Shown: positions 1 through 7,634 of the stretch, piece after piece
Numbering within the stretch: position 1 is the first letter of the stretch
Layout: every line of letters begins with the position of its first letter
Notes under the pieces: model-generated
What the model was told of the DNA's origin: nothing
Database searches by the model: none
What the model saw: only the letters and a program-made list of their open reading frames with translations
Made by a program: the position numbers and the translations under genes
Source: Candidatus Moraniibacteriota bacterium
Lineage (GTDB): Bacteria; Patescibacteriota; Minisyncoccia; Moranbacterales; UBA1568
DNA: 28,558 bases
Direction of reading: 5' to 3'
Assembly (NCBI GenBank): GCA_017992575.1
Contig: JAGOOJ010000002.1
Span: 1-28,558 of the forward strand

Positions 1-126
1 GAACAGCTCCCGCGCCTCTTTGGTCGTGTAGCCCCGATTATTTAAAAGCGCCTCCGTCACCGGATGCAATTCCTCTTTCCCGGTACTTTCGGGTAAACTG
101 GTAATTTTATATTTCCACTGTGGCAT
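1..126 (-). CDS. recJ: Probable RecJ single-strand DNA exonuclease, N-terminal fragment
   Basis: This is the first 42 codons of a gene that runs off the left edge. It starts at an ATG (124-126) and reads MPQWKYKITSLPE at the N-terminus, then a segment PVTEALLNNRGYTTKEAREL. The pattern of an N-terminal W, then 'LLxNRGxxTxxEAxxxL', is what I know from the start of bacterial RecJ, a 5'-3' single-strand exonuclease of recombination and mismatch repair. The DHH/DHHA1 catalytic motifs would lie outside the window, so the call rests on this short leader only. No clear Shine-Dalgarno sequence precedes the ATG. The gene lies downstream of a long gene-free region and is the last minus-strand gene seen. 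Confidence 0.5.
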   Translation of the reverse strand, partial: MPQWKYKITSLPESTGKEELHPVTEALLNNRGYTTKEARELF

Positions 127-347
127 ACTGAAATCAATTTTCAATTTCTAATAGTTTTCAAAAATATTTTCTTTTATTTTAAGTAGTGAAACTCCCAAGC
201 AAGCAACCTTTCAAAGCACCATCCGTTCGCCCCAGCGTGGCGACCGGACTGTTTTGAAGTCCTCATTCTTTTTCTTCCAGAAAAAACCATGCCCTTTCAG
301 ACTTCAAGACTACTTTGAAAGATTCTTGTTTTTGAGTTTCCAGTAGC

Positions 348-379
348 AACAAACATTTATTGATGAACCGATGTTTGTT
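348..379. repeat. 9-bp perfect inverted repeat
   Basis: AACAAACAT at 348-356 pairs perfectly with ATGTTTGTT at 371-379 around a 14-base loop. No T-tract follows on either strand, so it is not a standard terminator. Confidence 0.55.
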
Positions 380-387
380 TCGGCAGT

Positions 388-576
388 TTCTCCAAAACAC
401 TTTTCTTTTTCTTTCCTTCGGTTTATCGGCGGTCACATCCGTGATGAGCGTACCGGTAACAGTCGAGCGTGAGCAGGATGGTCTCGACTAGATAGCTCTC
501 TGTTCGGTGAAGCGAGTCAAAAATGTTCGACGGCCACGAAAGGGTAAGAAAAGGGAAGGTGTTTTTGGAGAAACAC
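388..576. repeat. Long imperfect inverted repeat pair
   Basis: The reverse complement of 388-420 contains GAAAAGTGTTTTGGAGAAAC, and the right arm near 549-576 contains GTGTTTTTGGAGAAACAC preceded by a similar A/G-rich run. The arms are imperfect, with small insertions, and enclose the 461-489 hairpin. They could close a large RNA structure or be the ends of a decayed element. Confidence 0.4.
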
Positions 577-691
577 TCCATAATAAGAAGAACAGACGGG
601 TTATCTGCTTTGAAGGAAGAAATATCAAAAAACCAACGACTCCCTCAGTCTAACACAAAAGAAAAACCCGCGCTGGACAGGATAGAAAGTA

Positions 692-733
692 TAAAAAACA
701 AAAGACCCAGGAGCAGTCTTCTGCTCGTGGGTC
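692..733 (-). terminator. Strong rho-independent terminator
   Basis: Read on the minus strand, arms 721-733 and 704-716 form a 13-bp stem with one mismatch around a 4-base loop, followed by a T-rich run (TTTTGTTTTTTAT, 703-691). It lies 18 bases past the stop of the 751-1290 gene and should end that transcript. Confidence 0.85.
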
Positions 734-750
734 ACACGGTGTTCTTCGCC

Positions 751-1290
751 TTACCAGCGATTGCTACGCGGGTTATCTGACTGGCGACTGATGGCGGCTG
801 CCAAGTTGACCGCCGGTCCAACACATTGATGGACCCGCCTCCCAAGCTCTGTCAGCCGGCCGTAAGTGTCATCCTCCACCGTGAAGGACTGCTGATCGCC
901 ATCGGATGTACAGAAAGCAATCTGCACAAAGCTCCGACGCATACGACCACCTGTTGGCCGATAGAACTTAGCCGTCAACTGGCCATACTTCGGATGGTCA
1001 ATTTCCGCCCGTGGTTCATCGGTGACGTGGTCTGGCCGTTGCCATGTGGCCACCAAAAGAAATGGCTGGACCTCCAGAAAAATGTCCAAAACATCATCGA
1101 TGATCCGCACAAAACGGCGCCGACCAGGAAGAATGCTGGTCACCTCCACCAAGTACTCCCGACCGAACACTGGCTCAATCGTATTTGCACGGTCGAGAGA
1201 AACCGGCAACCCGTGAAATGGCGTTTTGTAGCCCCAGCGACCCTGTGAGTCTTGAGAAAACCGGCAAACGAAGTACTGTTCCTGAGGCAT
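751..1290 (-). CDS. Hypothetical protein, monocistronic
   Basis: I do not recognise this 179-residue protein. The start at 1290 (MPQEQYFVCRF) is chosen because AAAGGAG lies seven bases upstream; an earlier in-frame ATG at 1365 would fall inside the predicted promoter. The product looks soluble, with no signal peptide or membrane span, and is rich in charged residues and alternating hydrophobic strands. A segment near residues 45-65 (EYLVEVTSILPGRRRFVRII) suggests a beta-rich fold. The C-terminal tail after about residue 160 is polar and probably disordered. The gene has its own near-consensus promoter (1356-1384) and a strong terminator (692-733), so it is an independent unit between dnaJ and the recJ-like gene. 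Nothing nearby suggests its job. Confidence 0.7.
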   Translation of the reverse strand: MPQEQYFVCRFSQDSQGRWGYKTPFHGLPVSLDRANTIEPVFGREYLVEVTSILPGRRRFVRIIDDVLDIFLEVQPFLLVATWQRPDHVTDEPRAEIDHPKYGQLTAKFYRPTGGRMRRSFVQIAFCTSDGDQQSFTVEDDTYGRLTELGRRVHQCVGPAVNLAAAISRQSDNPRSNRW

Positions 1291-1355
1291 GACATTCTCC
1301 TTTGGCATCTGCCAGTTGTGATTAAAAGAGACATGAAAAGAACACGCAGTTGTAT

Positions 1356-1384
1356 ATGATAGCACACCTTGACTTAAAAGTCAA
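1356..1384 (-). promoter_or_regulatory. Near-consensus sigma-70 type promoter for the 751-1290 gene
   Basis: On the minus strand TTGACT (1384-1379), a 17-base spacer, then TATCAT (1361-1356). Each hexamer matches five of six consensus bases. The expected start near 1349 gives a leader of about 58 bases that includes the AAAGGAG ribosome site. The -35 lies within an 18-bp palindrome. Confidence 0.75.
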
Positions 1385-1385
1385 G
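1368..1385. promoter_or_regulatory. Palindrome over the -35 element, candidate operator
   Basis: CTTGACTT and AAGTCAAG are perfect 8-bp inverted arms around a 2-base centre and cover the -35 hexamer. This could be a repressor site. As RNA it could also form a 7-bp hairpin behind dnaJ, but no T-tract follows. Confidence 0.35.
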
Positions 1386-1416
1386 AGTGCAGAAGTTTCA
1401 ATATTTGCATTTTAAC

Positions 1417-2487
1417 TTATTTCAAGTCCCGCAAGGCTTCAATCAAGCGTTTTTCTTCAGAAGAAAGTTTCTTAGGAACGGCGAGAGAAACAGACACCAA
1501 ATGATCACCACGGCCATAGCGGTTCAGATGCGGCACACCCTTGCCCTTGATACGGAATACTTCGCCTGGTTGAGTCCCAGCAGGGATTTTCATCACGACG
1601 TCGCCCTCTATCGTTTCAATCGTCACCTTGGCTCCGAGAGTCGCTTCAGTAAAGCTCATAGCGTATTGCGACACGATATCATCCGCACGACGGAGGAGCG
1701 TTTTGTGTGGTCGCACGTGGACATTGACATACAAGTCTCCGGCTCGGCTTCCAGCTTCACCAGCTGCTCCATGACCCGGCACCGAAAGTGTCTGACTATC
1801 AGCAATACCAGCAGGGATATCGATGGCAAGCGATTCTTCACGTTGTGTCCGTCCGGCACCACGACAGGTCTGACACTGCTCAGCGTAACTCTTGCCCCGT
1901 CCCTGACAACGATCACAGACGACGGCTTGTTGCATCACACCAAAGATACTCTGCACCGTCCGTCGCACCTGACCCGCTCCCTGACACTGACTGCACGTGT
2001 TTTCTTTGGATCCTGGCTTGCCACCAGTACCATGACACGTTTCACACGAGGACAATTTGCGAAGTTTGATATCACGCTTTACCCCCTGCACCATTTCTTC
2101 AAACGAAAGCTCAACATCGACTTCGATATCGGCTCCATTCCCCCTCCGGCCACGACCTCGTCCTCCAAAAAGATCAGAAAACACATCCTCGAAACCGGAA
2201 CCTCCAAAATCAAAACCCTGACCATTGAAATCAAATCCACCGAAACCTTGGCCAGCCCCTCCGCTACTTTGTCCCTGGCTATGATAATCCTGTCCCGTCT
2301 GGTCATAGCGGGCACGTTTCTCTGTATTACCGAGCACCTGATAGGCCTCGTTAATCTCTTTGAATTTTTTCTCGTCACCAGTACCTTTGTCAGGATGATA
2401 TTTGTGGGCCAATTTACGGAAAGCCTTTTTAATATCATCTTCGGAAGCCCCGCGTGACACCCCAAGCGTACTATAATAATCAGCCAT
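1417..2487 (-). CDS. dnaJ: Chaperone DnaJ (Hsp40)
   Basis: A full-length 356-residue co-chaperone that delivers unfolded clients to DnaK and stimulates its ATPase. Residues 1-65 form the J domain with the HPD triad at 31-33. A Gly/Phe-rich linker spans about 70-118. The cysteine-rich zinc domain has four CxxCxGxG motifs at Cys148/151, 165/168, 191/194 and 205/208, enough for two zinc ions. The C-terminal client-binding and dimerisation domains follow to residue 356, so this is a type I DnaJ. Neither dnaK nor grpE is in the window. The gene stands alone behind a CIRCE operator and promoter (2520-2568), which predicts heat-shock control by HrcA. No typical terminator follows the stop at 1417. 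Confidence 0.97.
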   Translation of the reverse strand: MADYYSTLGVSRGASEDDIKKAFRKLAHKYHPDKGTGDEKKFKEINEAYQVLGNTEKRARYDQTGQDYHSQGQSSGGAGQGFGGFDFNGQGFDFGGSGFEDVFSDLFGGRGRGRRGNGADIEVDVELSFEEMVQGVKRDIKLRKLSSCETCHGTGGKPGSKENTCSQCQGAGQVRRTVQSIFGVMQQAVVCDRCQGRGKSYAEQCQTCRGAGRTQREESLAIDIPAGIADSQTLSVPGHGAAGEAGSRAGDLYVNVHVRPHKTLLRRADDIVSQYAMSFTEATLGAKVTIETIEGDVVMKIPAGTQPGEVFRIKGKGVPHLNRYGRGDHLVSVSLAVPKKLSSEEKRLIEALRDLK

Positions 2488-2519
2488 ACATTCTTTATAT
2501 CATCATTTTTACACCCCGT

Positions 2520-2548
2520 AGGATACCCGAAAATCACAAAATTAGCAA
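2520..2548 (-). promoter_or_regulatory. dnaJ promoter overlapping CIRCE
   Basis: On the minus strand TTGCTA (2548-2543), a 17-base spacer, then TATCCT (2525-2520), each matching four of six consensus bases. The -35 lies inside one CIRCE arm, so bound HrcA would block RNA polymerase. The expected start is near 2512, about 25 bases before the dnaJ ATG. Confidence 0.6.
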
Positions 2549-2568
2549 TCCCATCAAAAGAGTGCTAA
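2542..2568. promoter_or_regulatory. CIRCE operator (HrcA binding site)
   Basis: TTAGCAATC, nine bases, then GAGTGCTAA. This is the classic CIRCE element (TTAGCACTC-N9-GAGTGCTAA) with one changed base in the left arm. It lies 55 bases upstream of dnaJ and overlaps the promoter. The flanking A/T bases extend the arms to AAAATTAGCA/TGCTAATTTT. Confidence 0.9.
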
Positions 2569-2577
2569 TTTTCATTC

Positions 2578-3630
2578 CTATGGAAGCAACACCTGTTGTT
2601 CTCGTTCTACCGATTCAAGCTTTATCCAACCGAAAAAAAGAGCTATCTGAAAAAGAAAGAGTCCGATGGCTGTCCACAGAAGACAAACGAGCGAACCGAT
2701 CGGAAGCAAAGTACAAAATAAAAAGAGTGTCAGGATGACAGGGATAATAGTTGGAGAGAGATGACGCGATGCCTGTTCCCCACTGAGGGCTGCGATAATT
2801 TTATGCTGGATAGCAAGAGAAAAAACATCAGCAATTTTTTCATCACCTTCTACAGACCGCCCCACCAAAAGAGCTATCTGCTGACGTCCGGTACTCAAAG
2901 TAAGCTCCTGGACGAGACCTGCTTGATCGACATTTTGAGCATTTTGTTGCAAATACTGTGAAAGCACTTGTGAAGAAACCATTTCATCAGACTGCTTTGG
3001 AGCATCCTGCAAAATACTCCCAGCACCAACCGTATCATCCTTCTTTAAACTCAAGAGAAACCCATCCACGGTCATTCCTTCGTCAGCAATGTTTTTCCAA
3101 TCAGGGTACAAATACGCTACTGTTTTAATGAGCGCTGTCGCAGTACCCTGTCCAATACTAAAACGTGGAACAAGCTGTTCCCAGGATTCAGTTCTGATTG
3201 AACTAAAATATGCACTCGATAGTACCAATGCTAGACCCAAGACAAACATGAAGGATCCCGCCCGCACATTTCGAAAAAAATGAAATCGGACGCGATCTTC
3301 AATTTCACTCTGAATCGATTGAACACCCGAAAAAACAATAGCTCCTGAAAAGAGTGTCAGAAAAAAATGTTGCCAGGTATGAATAAAAAGAAAGCTTGGA
3401 AGGAACAGATAGGTTACCCCTAAAATCTGTAACCATGGTTTACGCCACGTTACCGCTCCAAGTAAAAACAAAGGTCCTAAAAGCGAAAAACAAAACAAAG
3501 CAATAGCAATATTAACGAGACTTGGATCAAGTGACATATCAAAATAAACCCTCCAAGAGGCTAGAGAAGCAAATCCCACCAGAGGAACAATACACGCTCC
3601 AAAAATTTCTCTACTTGTAAACTGCTTCAT
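2578..3630 (-). CDS. Polytopic membrane protein of unknown function
   Basis: I do not recognise a family. The 350-residue product (start at 3630, MKQFTSREIF, ten bases after the mltG stop) has about five hydrophobic spans in its first 155 residues, then a soluble region of roughly 135 residues (about 165-300), then two or three further spans before a short basic tail. The soluble part contains an acidic, Gln-rich stretch (QSDEMVSSQVLSQYLQQN) and probably sits on one face of the membrane as a single domain. A longer in-frame start at 3681 would overlap mltG and is less likely. It follows yjbQ and mltG closely and is probably co-transcribed, so an envelope role is plausible but unproven. Confidence 0.75.
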   Translation of the reverse strand: MKQFTSREIFGACIVPLVGFASLASWRVYFDMSLDPSLVNIAIALFCFSLLGPLFLLGAVTWRKPWLQILGVTYLFLPSFLFIHTWQHFFLTLFSGAIVFSGVQSIQSEIEDRVRFHFFRNVRAGSFMFVLGLALVLSSAYFSSIRTESWEQLVPRFSIGQGTATALIKTVAYLYPDWKNIADEGMTVDGFLLSLKKDDTVGAGSILQDAPKQSDEMVSSQVLSQYLQQNAQNVDQAGLVQELTLSTGRQQIALLVGRSVEGDEKIADVFSLAIQHKIIAALSGEQASRHLSPTIIPVILTLFLFCTLLPIGSLVCLLWTAIGLFLFQIALFFGWIKLESVEREQQVLLP

Positions 3631-3640
3631 TATTTTGCAT

Positions 3641-4660
3641 TTAGAGACCGTGAAGATTTCTATTGCGGATATGATCCTCAAACGTAATCCCGTAAAATGT
3701 TTCTCCCGTATTCATATCAACCAAAAAATAATAGTATGGATTACTCTTTGGAAACAGAGCAGCGTGCAAAGAATCAAGGCTTGGATTACTAATTGGCCCT
3801 GGAGGAAGCCCCTTGTTCTTGTAAGTATTATACGGCGAATCAATCTCTATGTCCTTGAATGTTGGTTGAAGCCGAGTGGTCCCATGGATATAGTTCACCG
3901 TCGCATCACTCTGGAGTGGCTGACCAATTGCTAAACGCTTCCAAAAAATATCACTGATCATATCTCGTTCTTCCTTGGTTTTTCCTTCTTCCTCAATGAT
4001 ACTGGCGAGCGTTATCACCTCATGAATGCGTTTTTGATCGCTTGTTCCATTCTTTGTTGCTCCATCGATACTCTTCCATTTTTTCCCAAAATTCTGAAGC
4101 ATGGAAACAACAATCTCCTCTGCCGTGGCCTCAGGCGCAAACAAGTAGGTGTCCGGAAACAAATACCCCTCAAGAGAGGCGCTCGCGGGGAGCCCCGCCA
4201 AAAAATCAAACCTGGTCTTCCATTCGGAGAGTGGCTTTTGTGCCAAACTGAGGAATTCCTTTCCGGGCAAAGCATTGGCCGTCAAACGATCGGCCATCTT
4301 TGAAAAAGTCCACCCTTCAGGAAAAGTTATCTTCACATCACGAGAAAGAGTTTTCCCAGTAGTGATGATGAGGGCAATCTCAGGCACTGTCAAACTACCC
4401 GACAACATATACTGACCGGCAATAATTTTATGATTTTTTTCCTCGTAAACAAGATGCCAAAAAAAAGTAAAACGAGAAAAAACGATACCCTGTTGTTCAA
4501 GTCGCACCGCCAGCGCATAGGCATTTTCACCAGAGAGTACCTCAAAACGCTGTTCGGCTTTCACAGAACCCATAAAATGGTCCGTAGCATAAAGCCCGAA
4601 CAGAAAAAACGCCCCCCCGATTACCGATAGAACAAAAGCAATGGATAAAAAAACACGCAC
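3641..4660 (-). CDS. mltG: Endolytic murein transglycosylase MltG (YceG family)
   Basis: A membrane-anchored lytic transglycosylase that cuts nascent peptidoglycan strands and sets glycan length. Translation appears to start at a GTG (4660). Residues 3-25 form a single membrane anchor. A LysM-like region occupies about 35-105. The YceG catalytic domain then shows LEGYLFPDTY (163-172), the catalytic Glu segment ASIIEEEG (219-226), LQSDATVNY (249-257), SPYNTYKNKGLPPGPISNPS (275-294) and the terminal YYYFLVD...GETFYGITFEDH. The length of 339 fits the family. It lies 11 bases behind yjbQ and 10 before the membrane protein, suggesting one transcript. Confidence 0.95.
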   Translation of the reverse strand: MRVFLSIAFVLSVIGGAFFLFGLYATDHFMGSVKAEQRFEVLSGENAYALAVRLEQQGIVFSRFTFFWHLVYEEKNHKIIAGQYMLSGSLTVPEIALIITTGKTLSRDVKITFPEGWTFSKMADRLTANALPGKEFLSLAQKPLSEWKTRFDFLAGLPASASLEGYLFPDTYLFAPEATAEEIVVSMLQNFGKKWKSIDGATKNGTSDQKRIHEVITLASIIEEEGKTKEERDMISDIFWKRLAIGQPLQSDATVNYIHGTTRLQPTFKDIEIDSPYNTYKNKGLPPGPISNPSLDSLHAALFPKSNPYYYFLVDMNTGETFYGITFEDHIRNRNLHGL

Positions 4661-4671
4661 ACGTGGAAGTG

Positions 4672-5115
4672 TTAGAGGCCGATTATCTGTACCACGACAT
4701 CTCGTTTGCGCGATCCATCAAACTCAACAGCAAAAATATTCTGACGCTCTGTCAAGACGAGTTTCCCCTTCTCAACAGGAATGGTTTCACTATTCCCCAA
4801 AAGAATTGCTTTACAGTGTGAGTGACCATTGCTTCGGCCATCCGCTGTACCGGACTGACGTCGCAGTTCAAAAAGATCGTGCGAATACTGAGCATCAACC
4901 GGAACGATCTTGTACAGCACCCGCATGAAATCCTGCAACAGCATCGATTCGTTATGATTGATAGCAATCCCCATGGTCGTATGCGGAACATAGACCAAGG
5001 TCTGACCCTCCCGGATACCGGATCGATCCACTATTTCTTGGACTTGATCCGTGATGTCCATGAATTCAATCTGCGATTTACTCTCGAGATCAATTCGTTC
5101 CTTATGTATTTTCAT
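4672..5115 (-). CDS. yjbQ: YjbQ / UPF0047 family protein
   Basis: A 147-residue, single-domain UPF0047 (YjbQ) protein. The family motifs are clear: HTTMGIAINHNE (45-56), the DGRSNGHSHCKAILLG segment near residue 91, and a C-terminal FAVEFDGSRKRDVVVQIIG. Some family members have weak thiamine-phosphate synthase activity, but the physiological role is unsettled. The ATG at 5115 gives the standard family start, with no obvious Shine-Dalgarno. It precedes mltG by 11 bases and probably heads the yjbQ-mltG-membrane protein unit. The 135 bases upstream, down to the trxA stop, show no convincing promoter. Confidence 0.9.
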   Translation of the reverse strand: MKIHKERIDLESKSQIEFMDITDQVQEIVDRSGIREGQTLVYVPHTTMGIAINHNESMLLQDFMRVLYKIVPVDAQYSHDLFELRRQSGTADGRSNGHSHCKAILLGNSETIPVEKGKLVLTERQNIFAVEFDGSRKRDVVVQIIGL

Positions 5116-5250
5116 ACCCGGTGATAAAACCTCGACAGCCTTTCAAAAAAAGCTATTGGAGTTTCTATTTTTTGTTTATATTCCCAACGGCCAGCAGTGG
5201 TACAGCTCCTTTTATAAAAATCGAAGCATCCTCACTGAACGTATTGCTCC

Positions 5251-5562
5251 CTAGAGCGCCGCCAGGTCCGCTTTCAGCAGATCCTTCGCCTGCACTCCAA
5301 TATATTCTTTAACAACCTGTCCACTCTTGAACACTTTAATCGTCGGAATAGACATGATACCAAATTGTTCAGCAATTTCTGGGTGTTCATCAACATTTAG
5401 CTTTCCAATTTTTGAACCAGTCACTTCCTGAGCGAGTTCCTCAATAACCGGCCCCATCAGCTGACAGGGTCCGCACCATGGCGCCCAAAAATCAACCAAT
5501 ACCGGAACATCGCTTTTCAACACTTCTGCTTCAAAATTATCTTTTGTAAATTCAACAGCCAT
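5251..5562 (-). CDS. trxA: Thioredoxin
   Basis: A classical small thioredoxin of 103 residues with the redox motif WCGPC (Cys30 and Cys33) and the cis-proline segment MSIPTIKVF. It reduces protein disulfides in the cytoplasm, for example in peroxiredoxins such as the Bcp-like protein at 27811-28284. The start at 5562 (MAVEFTKDNF) matches the usual thioredoxin N-terminus. An in-frame ATG at 5577 would add MLSIF and has GGAAG upstream, but the predicted transcription start near 5586 lies downstream of that GGAAG, which favours 5562. It has its own promoter and lies between lepA and yjbQ. Confidence 0.95.
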   Translation of the reverse strand: MAVEFTKDNFEAEVLKSDVPVLVDFWAPWCGPCQLMGPVIEELAQEVTGSKIGKLNVDEHPEIAEQFGIMSIPTIKVFKSGQVVKEYIGVQAKDLLKADLAAL

Positions 5563-5592
5563 AAAAATACTTAACATAGAGATTACTCTTCC

Positions 5593-5621
5593 AGTATACT
5601 CAAAAACACTCCGAAAAGCAA
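5593..5621 (-). promoter_or_regulatory. trxA promoter
   Basis: On the minus strand TTGCTT (5621-5616), a 17-base spacer, then TATACT (5598-5593). The predicted start near 5586 gives a very short leader before trxA. Confidence 0.65.
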
Positions 5622-5633
5622 AGGATGAACCAC

Positions 5634-5655
5634 GAAGAAAAGTTAGTTTTTCTTC
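5634..5655. repeat. Inverted repeat across the lepA stop codon
   Basis: GAAGAAAA (5634-5641) and TTTTCTTC (5648-5655) form an 8-bp stem with a 6-base loop containing the lepA stop. It may act as a weak transcript-end hairpin, but no T-tract follows on the minus strand. Confidence 0.35.
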
Positions 5656-7469
5656 AGTACTGCCAAAAAGGCTGAAGATGGGATAGAGACTCGTCCCTGG
5701 CCCATTTCTTTGGCTTTCTTCTTCCCTTTTTTCTGCTTCTCAAGGAGCTTCTTTTTACGAGAGAAGTCTCCACCGTACATATAACCTGTCACATCCTTAC
5801 GGTACGCAGCGATGGTCTCGCGGGCGATAACCTTACCTCCAATAGCTGCCTGCAGTGCTACAGCAAAGTTTTGACGCGGTAATACTTCTTTTAATTTCTC
5901 AACAACGCGCTTCCCCTCACTGTGAGCATCACGCTTGGGGACCATGCGAGCAAAAGCATCCACTGGTTCATTGGCTACCAAAATATCAAGCTTGATAACA
6001 TCACTCTCTCGATACCCTATCATTTCATAGTTCATAGAGGCATAGCCAGAAGAAGCGCTCTTCAAATCATCATGAAAATTCACAATCACATCCATAAGCG
6101 GTGCTTCAAAAGAAAGTAGCACCCGTTCTTCATCGATATACTCCGTGTTTTTATAGAGAGCCCGAATAGACTGACAGAGTTGCAACACGCCCCCGAGATA
6201 CTCACTCGGCACCACAATAGACAGAGCCACATAGGGCTCATACATCGCCTCGATACTCGCTGGGTCCGGTAAGTCAACTGGTGAATAAAGAGCGATGTTA
6301 CTTTCTTCGCCCCGAATTTTCATTTCGTAGACTACCGAGGGGGTAGTAATAGTCGGCACGAGATTAAATTCGCGCTCCAAGCGAGCCTGAATAATTTCGA
6401 GATGAAGCAATCCCAAAAATCCACAGCGGAACCCTCGCCCCAATGCCTGATTGCTTTCCGGTTCGAAGGTAAAAGCGGCGTCATTTAATTTCAACTTATC
6501 CAATGCATCGCGCATGAGCGTATAGTCATCCCCATCCACCGGATACATGCTGGCATACACTGCTGGGCGAATTTCTTTGTATCCAGGTAACCGCTCCACT
6601 ACTGTTTGGTCACGCTCCTTTTTTTTCCACGTCACCGTATCGCCGACTCGACAATCAGCCACCGCTTTCAATCCCGTCGCTATATACCCGATATCGCCAG
6701 CTCGCAAAATATCGGTCGCCACCAGATTTGGATGAAACAATCCGACTTCTACCGTCACGCCCTCCTTCTCAGTCCCGAGCATATGAAGCACATCGTCACG
6801 CTTGACCGTACCATCCACTACCTTCACATAGGCGACCACACCTTTGTAGGTATTGTAAATCGAATCAAAAATAAGAGCTCGCAGAGGAGCATCTTCATGT
6901 CCACCAGGAGCCGGCGTCCGCTCGATAACGCGTTCCAACACTTTTTCTACTCCCATCCCTGTCTTGCCAGAAGCAAGCAAGATGTCCTCTTCTTTACAAC
7001 CAAGGATATGAACGATTTCTTTCTTTGTTTTTTCTACCTGTGCATTAGGTAAATCAATTTTATTAATCACGGGAATAATTTCCAAACCCTGTTCCACAGC
7101 CAAATACAAATTGGCCAGTGTCTGGGCTTGCACTCCCTTGGTCGCATCCACGAGCAAAATCGCTCCTTCAACAGCAGCGAGAGACCGTGATACTTCATAG
7201 TGAAAGTCAACGTGCCCGGGAGTATCAATCAAATTGAGCATATACTCCACTCCCTTGTAGGTGTGGTGCATCTGCACCGGCTGGAGCTTGATAGTAATCC
7301 CGCGTTCCCGCTCCAAATCCATCTGATCAAGCATCTGATCCTTCATCTTACGCTTTTCTACCGTATGAGTGAGATCAATCAAACGATCGGCCAAGGTAGA
7401 CTTCCCATGGTCAATATGAGCGATGATGCAGAAATTGCGGATATTTTGTTGTCTTAGACTTGGTTCCAT
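5643..7469 (-). CDS. lepA: Elongation factor 4 (LepA), back-translocating GTPase
   Basis: A full-length 608-residue ribosome-associated GTPase that acts on stalled or mis-translocated ribosomes. The G domain shows G1 AHIDHGKST (17-25), the switch I element RGITI (56-60), G3 DTPGH (82-86) and G4 NKID (136-139). EF-G-like domains II, III and V follow. The LepA-specific C-terminal domain ends with the conserved GYMYGGDFSRKKKLLEKQKK segment. The ATG at 7469 is the family start and is preceded closely by GAGGGA. A weak promoter (7476-7504) would give an almost leaderless mRNA. The gene lies downstream of a candidate murJ terminator, so it is probably separate from the envelope cluster. Confidence 0.98.
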   Translation of the reverse strand: MEPSLRQQNIRNFCIIAHIDHGKSTLADRLIDLTHTVEKRKMKDQMLDQMDLERERGITIKLQPVQMHHTYKGVEYMLNLIDTPGHVDFHYEVSRSLAAVEGAILLVDATKGVQAQTLANLYLAVEQGLEIIPVINKIDLPNAQVEKTKKEIVHILGCKEEDILLASGKTGMGVEKVLERVIERTPAPGGHEDAPLRALIFDSIYNTYKGVVAYVKVVDGTVKRDDVLHMLGTEKEGVTVEVGLFHPNLVATDILRAGDIGYIATGLKAVADCRVGDTVTWKKKERDQTVVERLPGYKEIRPAVYASMYPVDGDDYTLMRDALDKLKLNDAAFTFEPESNQALGRGFRCGFLGLLHLEIIQARLEREFNLVPTITTPSVVYEMKIRGEESNIALYSPVDLPDPASIEAMYEPYVALSIVVPSEYLGGVLQLCQSIRALYKNTEYIDEERVLLSFEAPLMDVIVNFHDDLKSASSGYASMNYEMIGYRESDVIKLDILVANEPVDAFARMVPKRDAHSEGKRVVEKLKEVLPRQNFAVALQAAIGGKVIARETIAAYRKDVTGYMYGGDFSRKKKLLEKQKKGKKKAKEMGQGRVSIPSSAFLAVLKKN

Positions 7470-7475
7470 TCCCTC

Positions 7476-7504
7476 AGCCTAGCCGAAAAATGGCTTTAAA
7501 GCAA
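7476..7504 (-). promoter_or_regulatory. Candidate lepA promoter
   Basis: On the minus strand TTGCTT (7504-7499), 17 bases, then TAGGCT (7481-7476). The -10 is a poor match. If real, transcription would begin at about the lepA ATG. Confidence 0.3.
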
Positions 7505-7514
7505 GATTTTACCC

Positions 7515-7556
7515 CAAAGAAAAAAGGTGCCCTTGAGATTCCAAGAACGCCCCACC
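7515..7556 (-). terminator. Candidate terminator behind murJ
   Basis: On the minus strand an outer GGTG/CACC and an inner TTCTTG/CAAGGG pair, with a 5-base bulge on one side, are followed by TTTTTTCTTT. It lies about 80 bases after the murJ stop. The bulged stem makes it less certain than the others in the window. Confidence 0.5.
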
Positions 7557-7634
7557 TGATTCAGGAACGATTTGTTTGCCAGAGAAATATCTCAAATGAC
7601 TTCTCAGTGACGCACTTTGGGTCAAGAGCAATTC

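Larger units (their letters stand above)
127..690. other. Gene-free region with several inverted repeats
   Basis: About 560 bases lie between the terminator of the 751-1290 gene and the recJ-like start. I find no convincing coding frame. The stretch holds several inverted repeats: a 9-bp perfect pair (348-356 with 371-379), a 7-bp perfect pair AGTCGAG/CTCGACT (461-467 with 483-489), a GGACT/AGTCC hairpin (246-262), and a long imperfect pair (about 388-420 with 534-576) sharing GTGTTTTGGAGAAAC. The density of paired arms suggests a structured RNA or a decayed mobile element. I looked for tmRNA, RNase P RNA and SRP RNA signatures and did not recognise any. Confidence 0.5.

Noticed and set aside
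127..690. tmRNA, RNase P RNA or SRP RNA
   Set aside because: None of the conserved core sequences that I know for these RNAs is present on either strand.
523..780. 85-codon plus-strand frame in the left intergenic region
   Set aside because: It runs through the terminator of the 751-1290 gene and into its coding end, with no ribosome site or promoter.
1387..2457. Long open frame on the plus strand opposite dnaJ
   Set aside because: It mirrors the dnaJ codon structure, has no ribosome site, and yields a low-complexity Thr/Ser/His-rich product. dnaJ itself is unambiguous.
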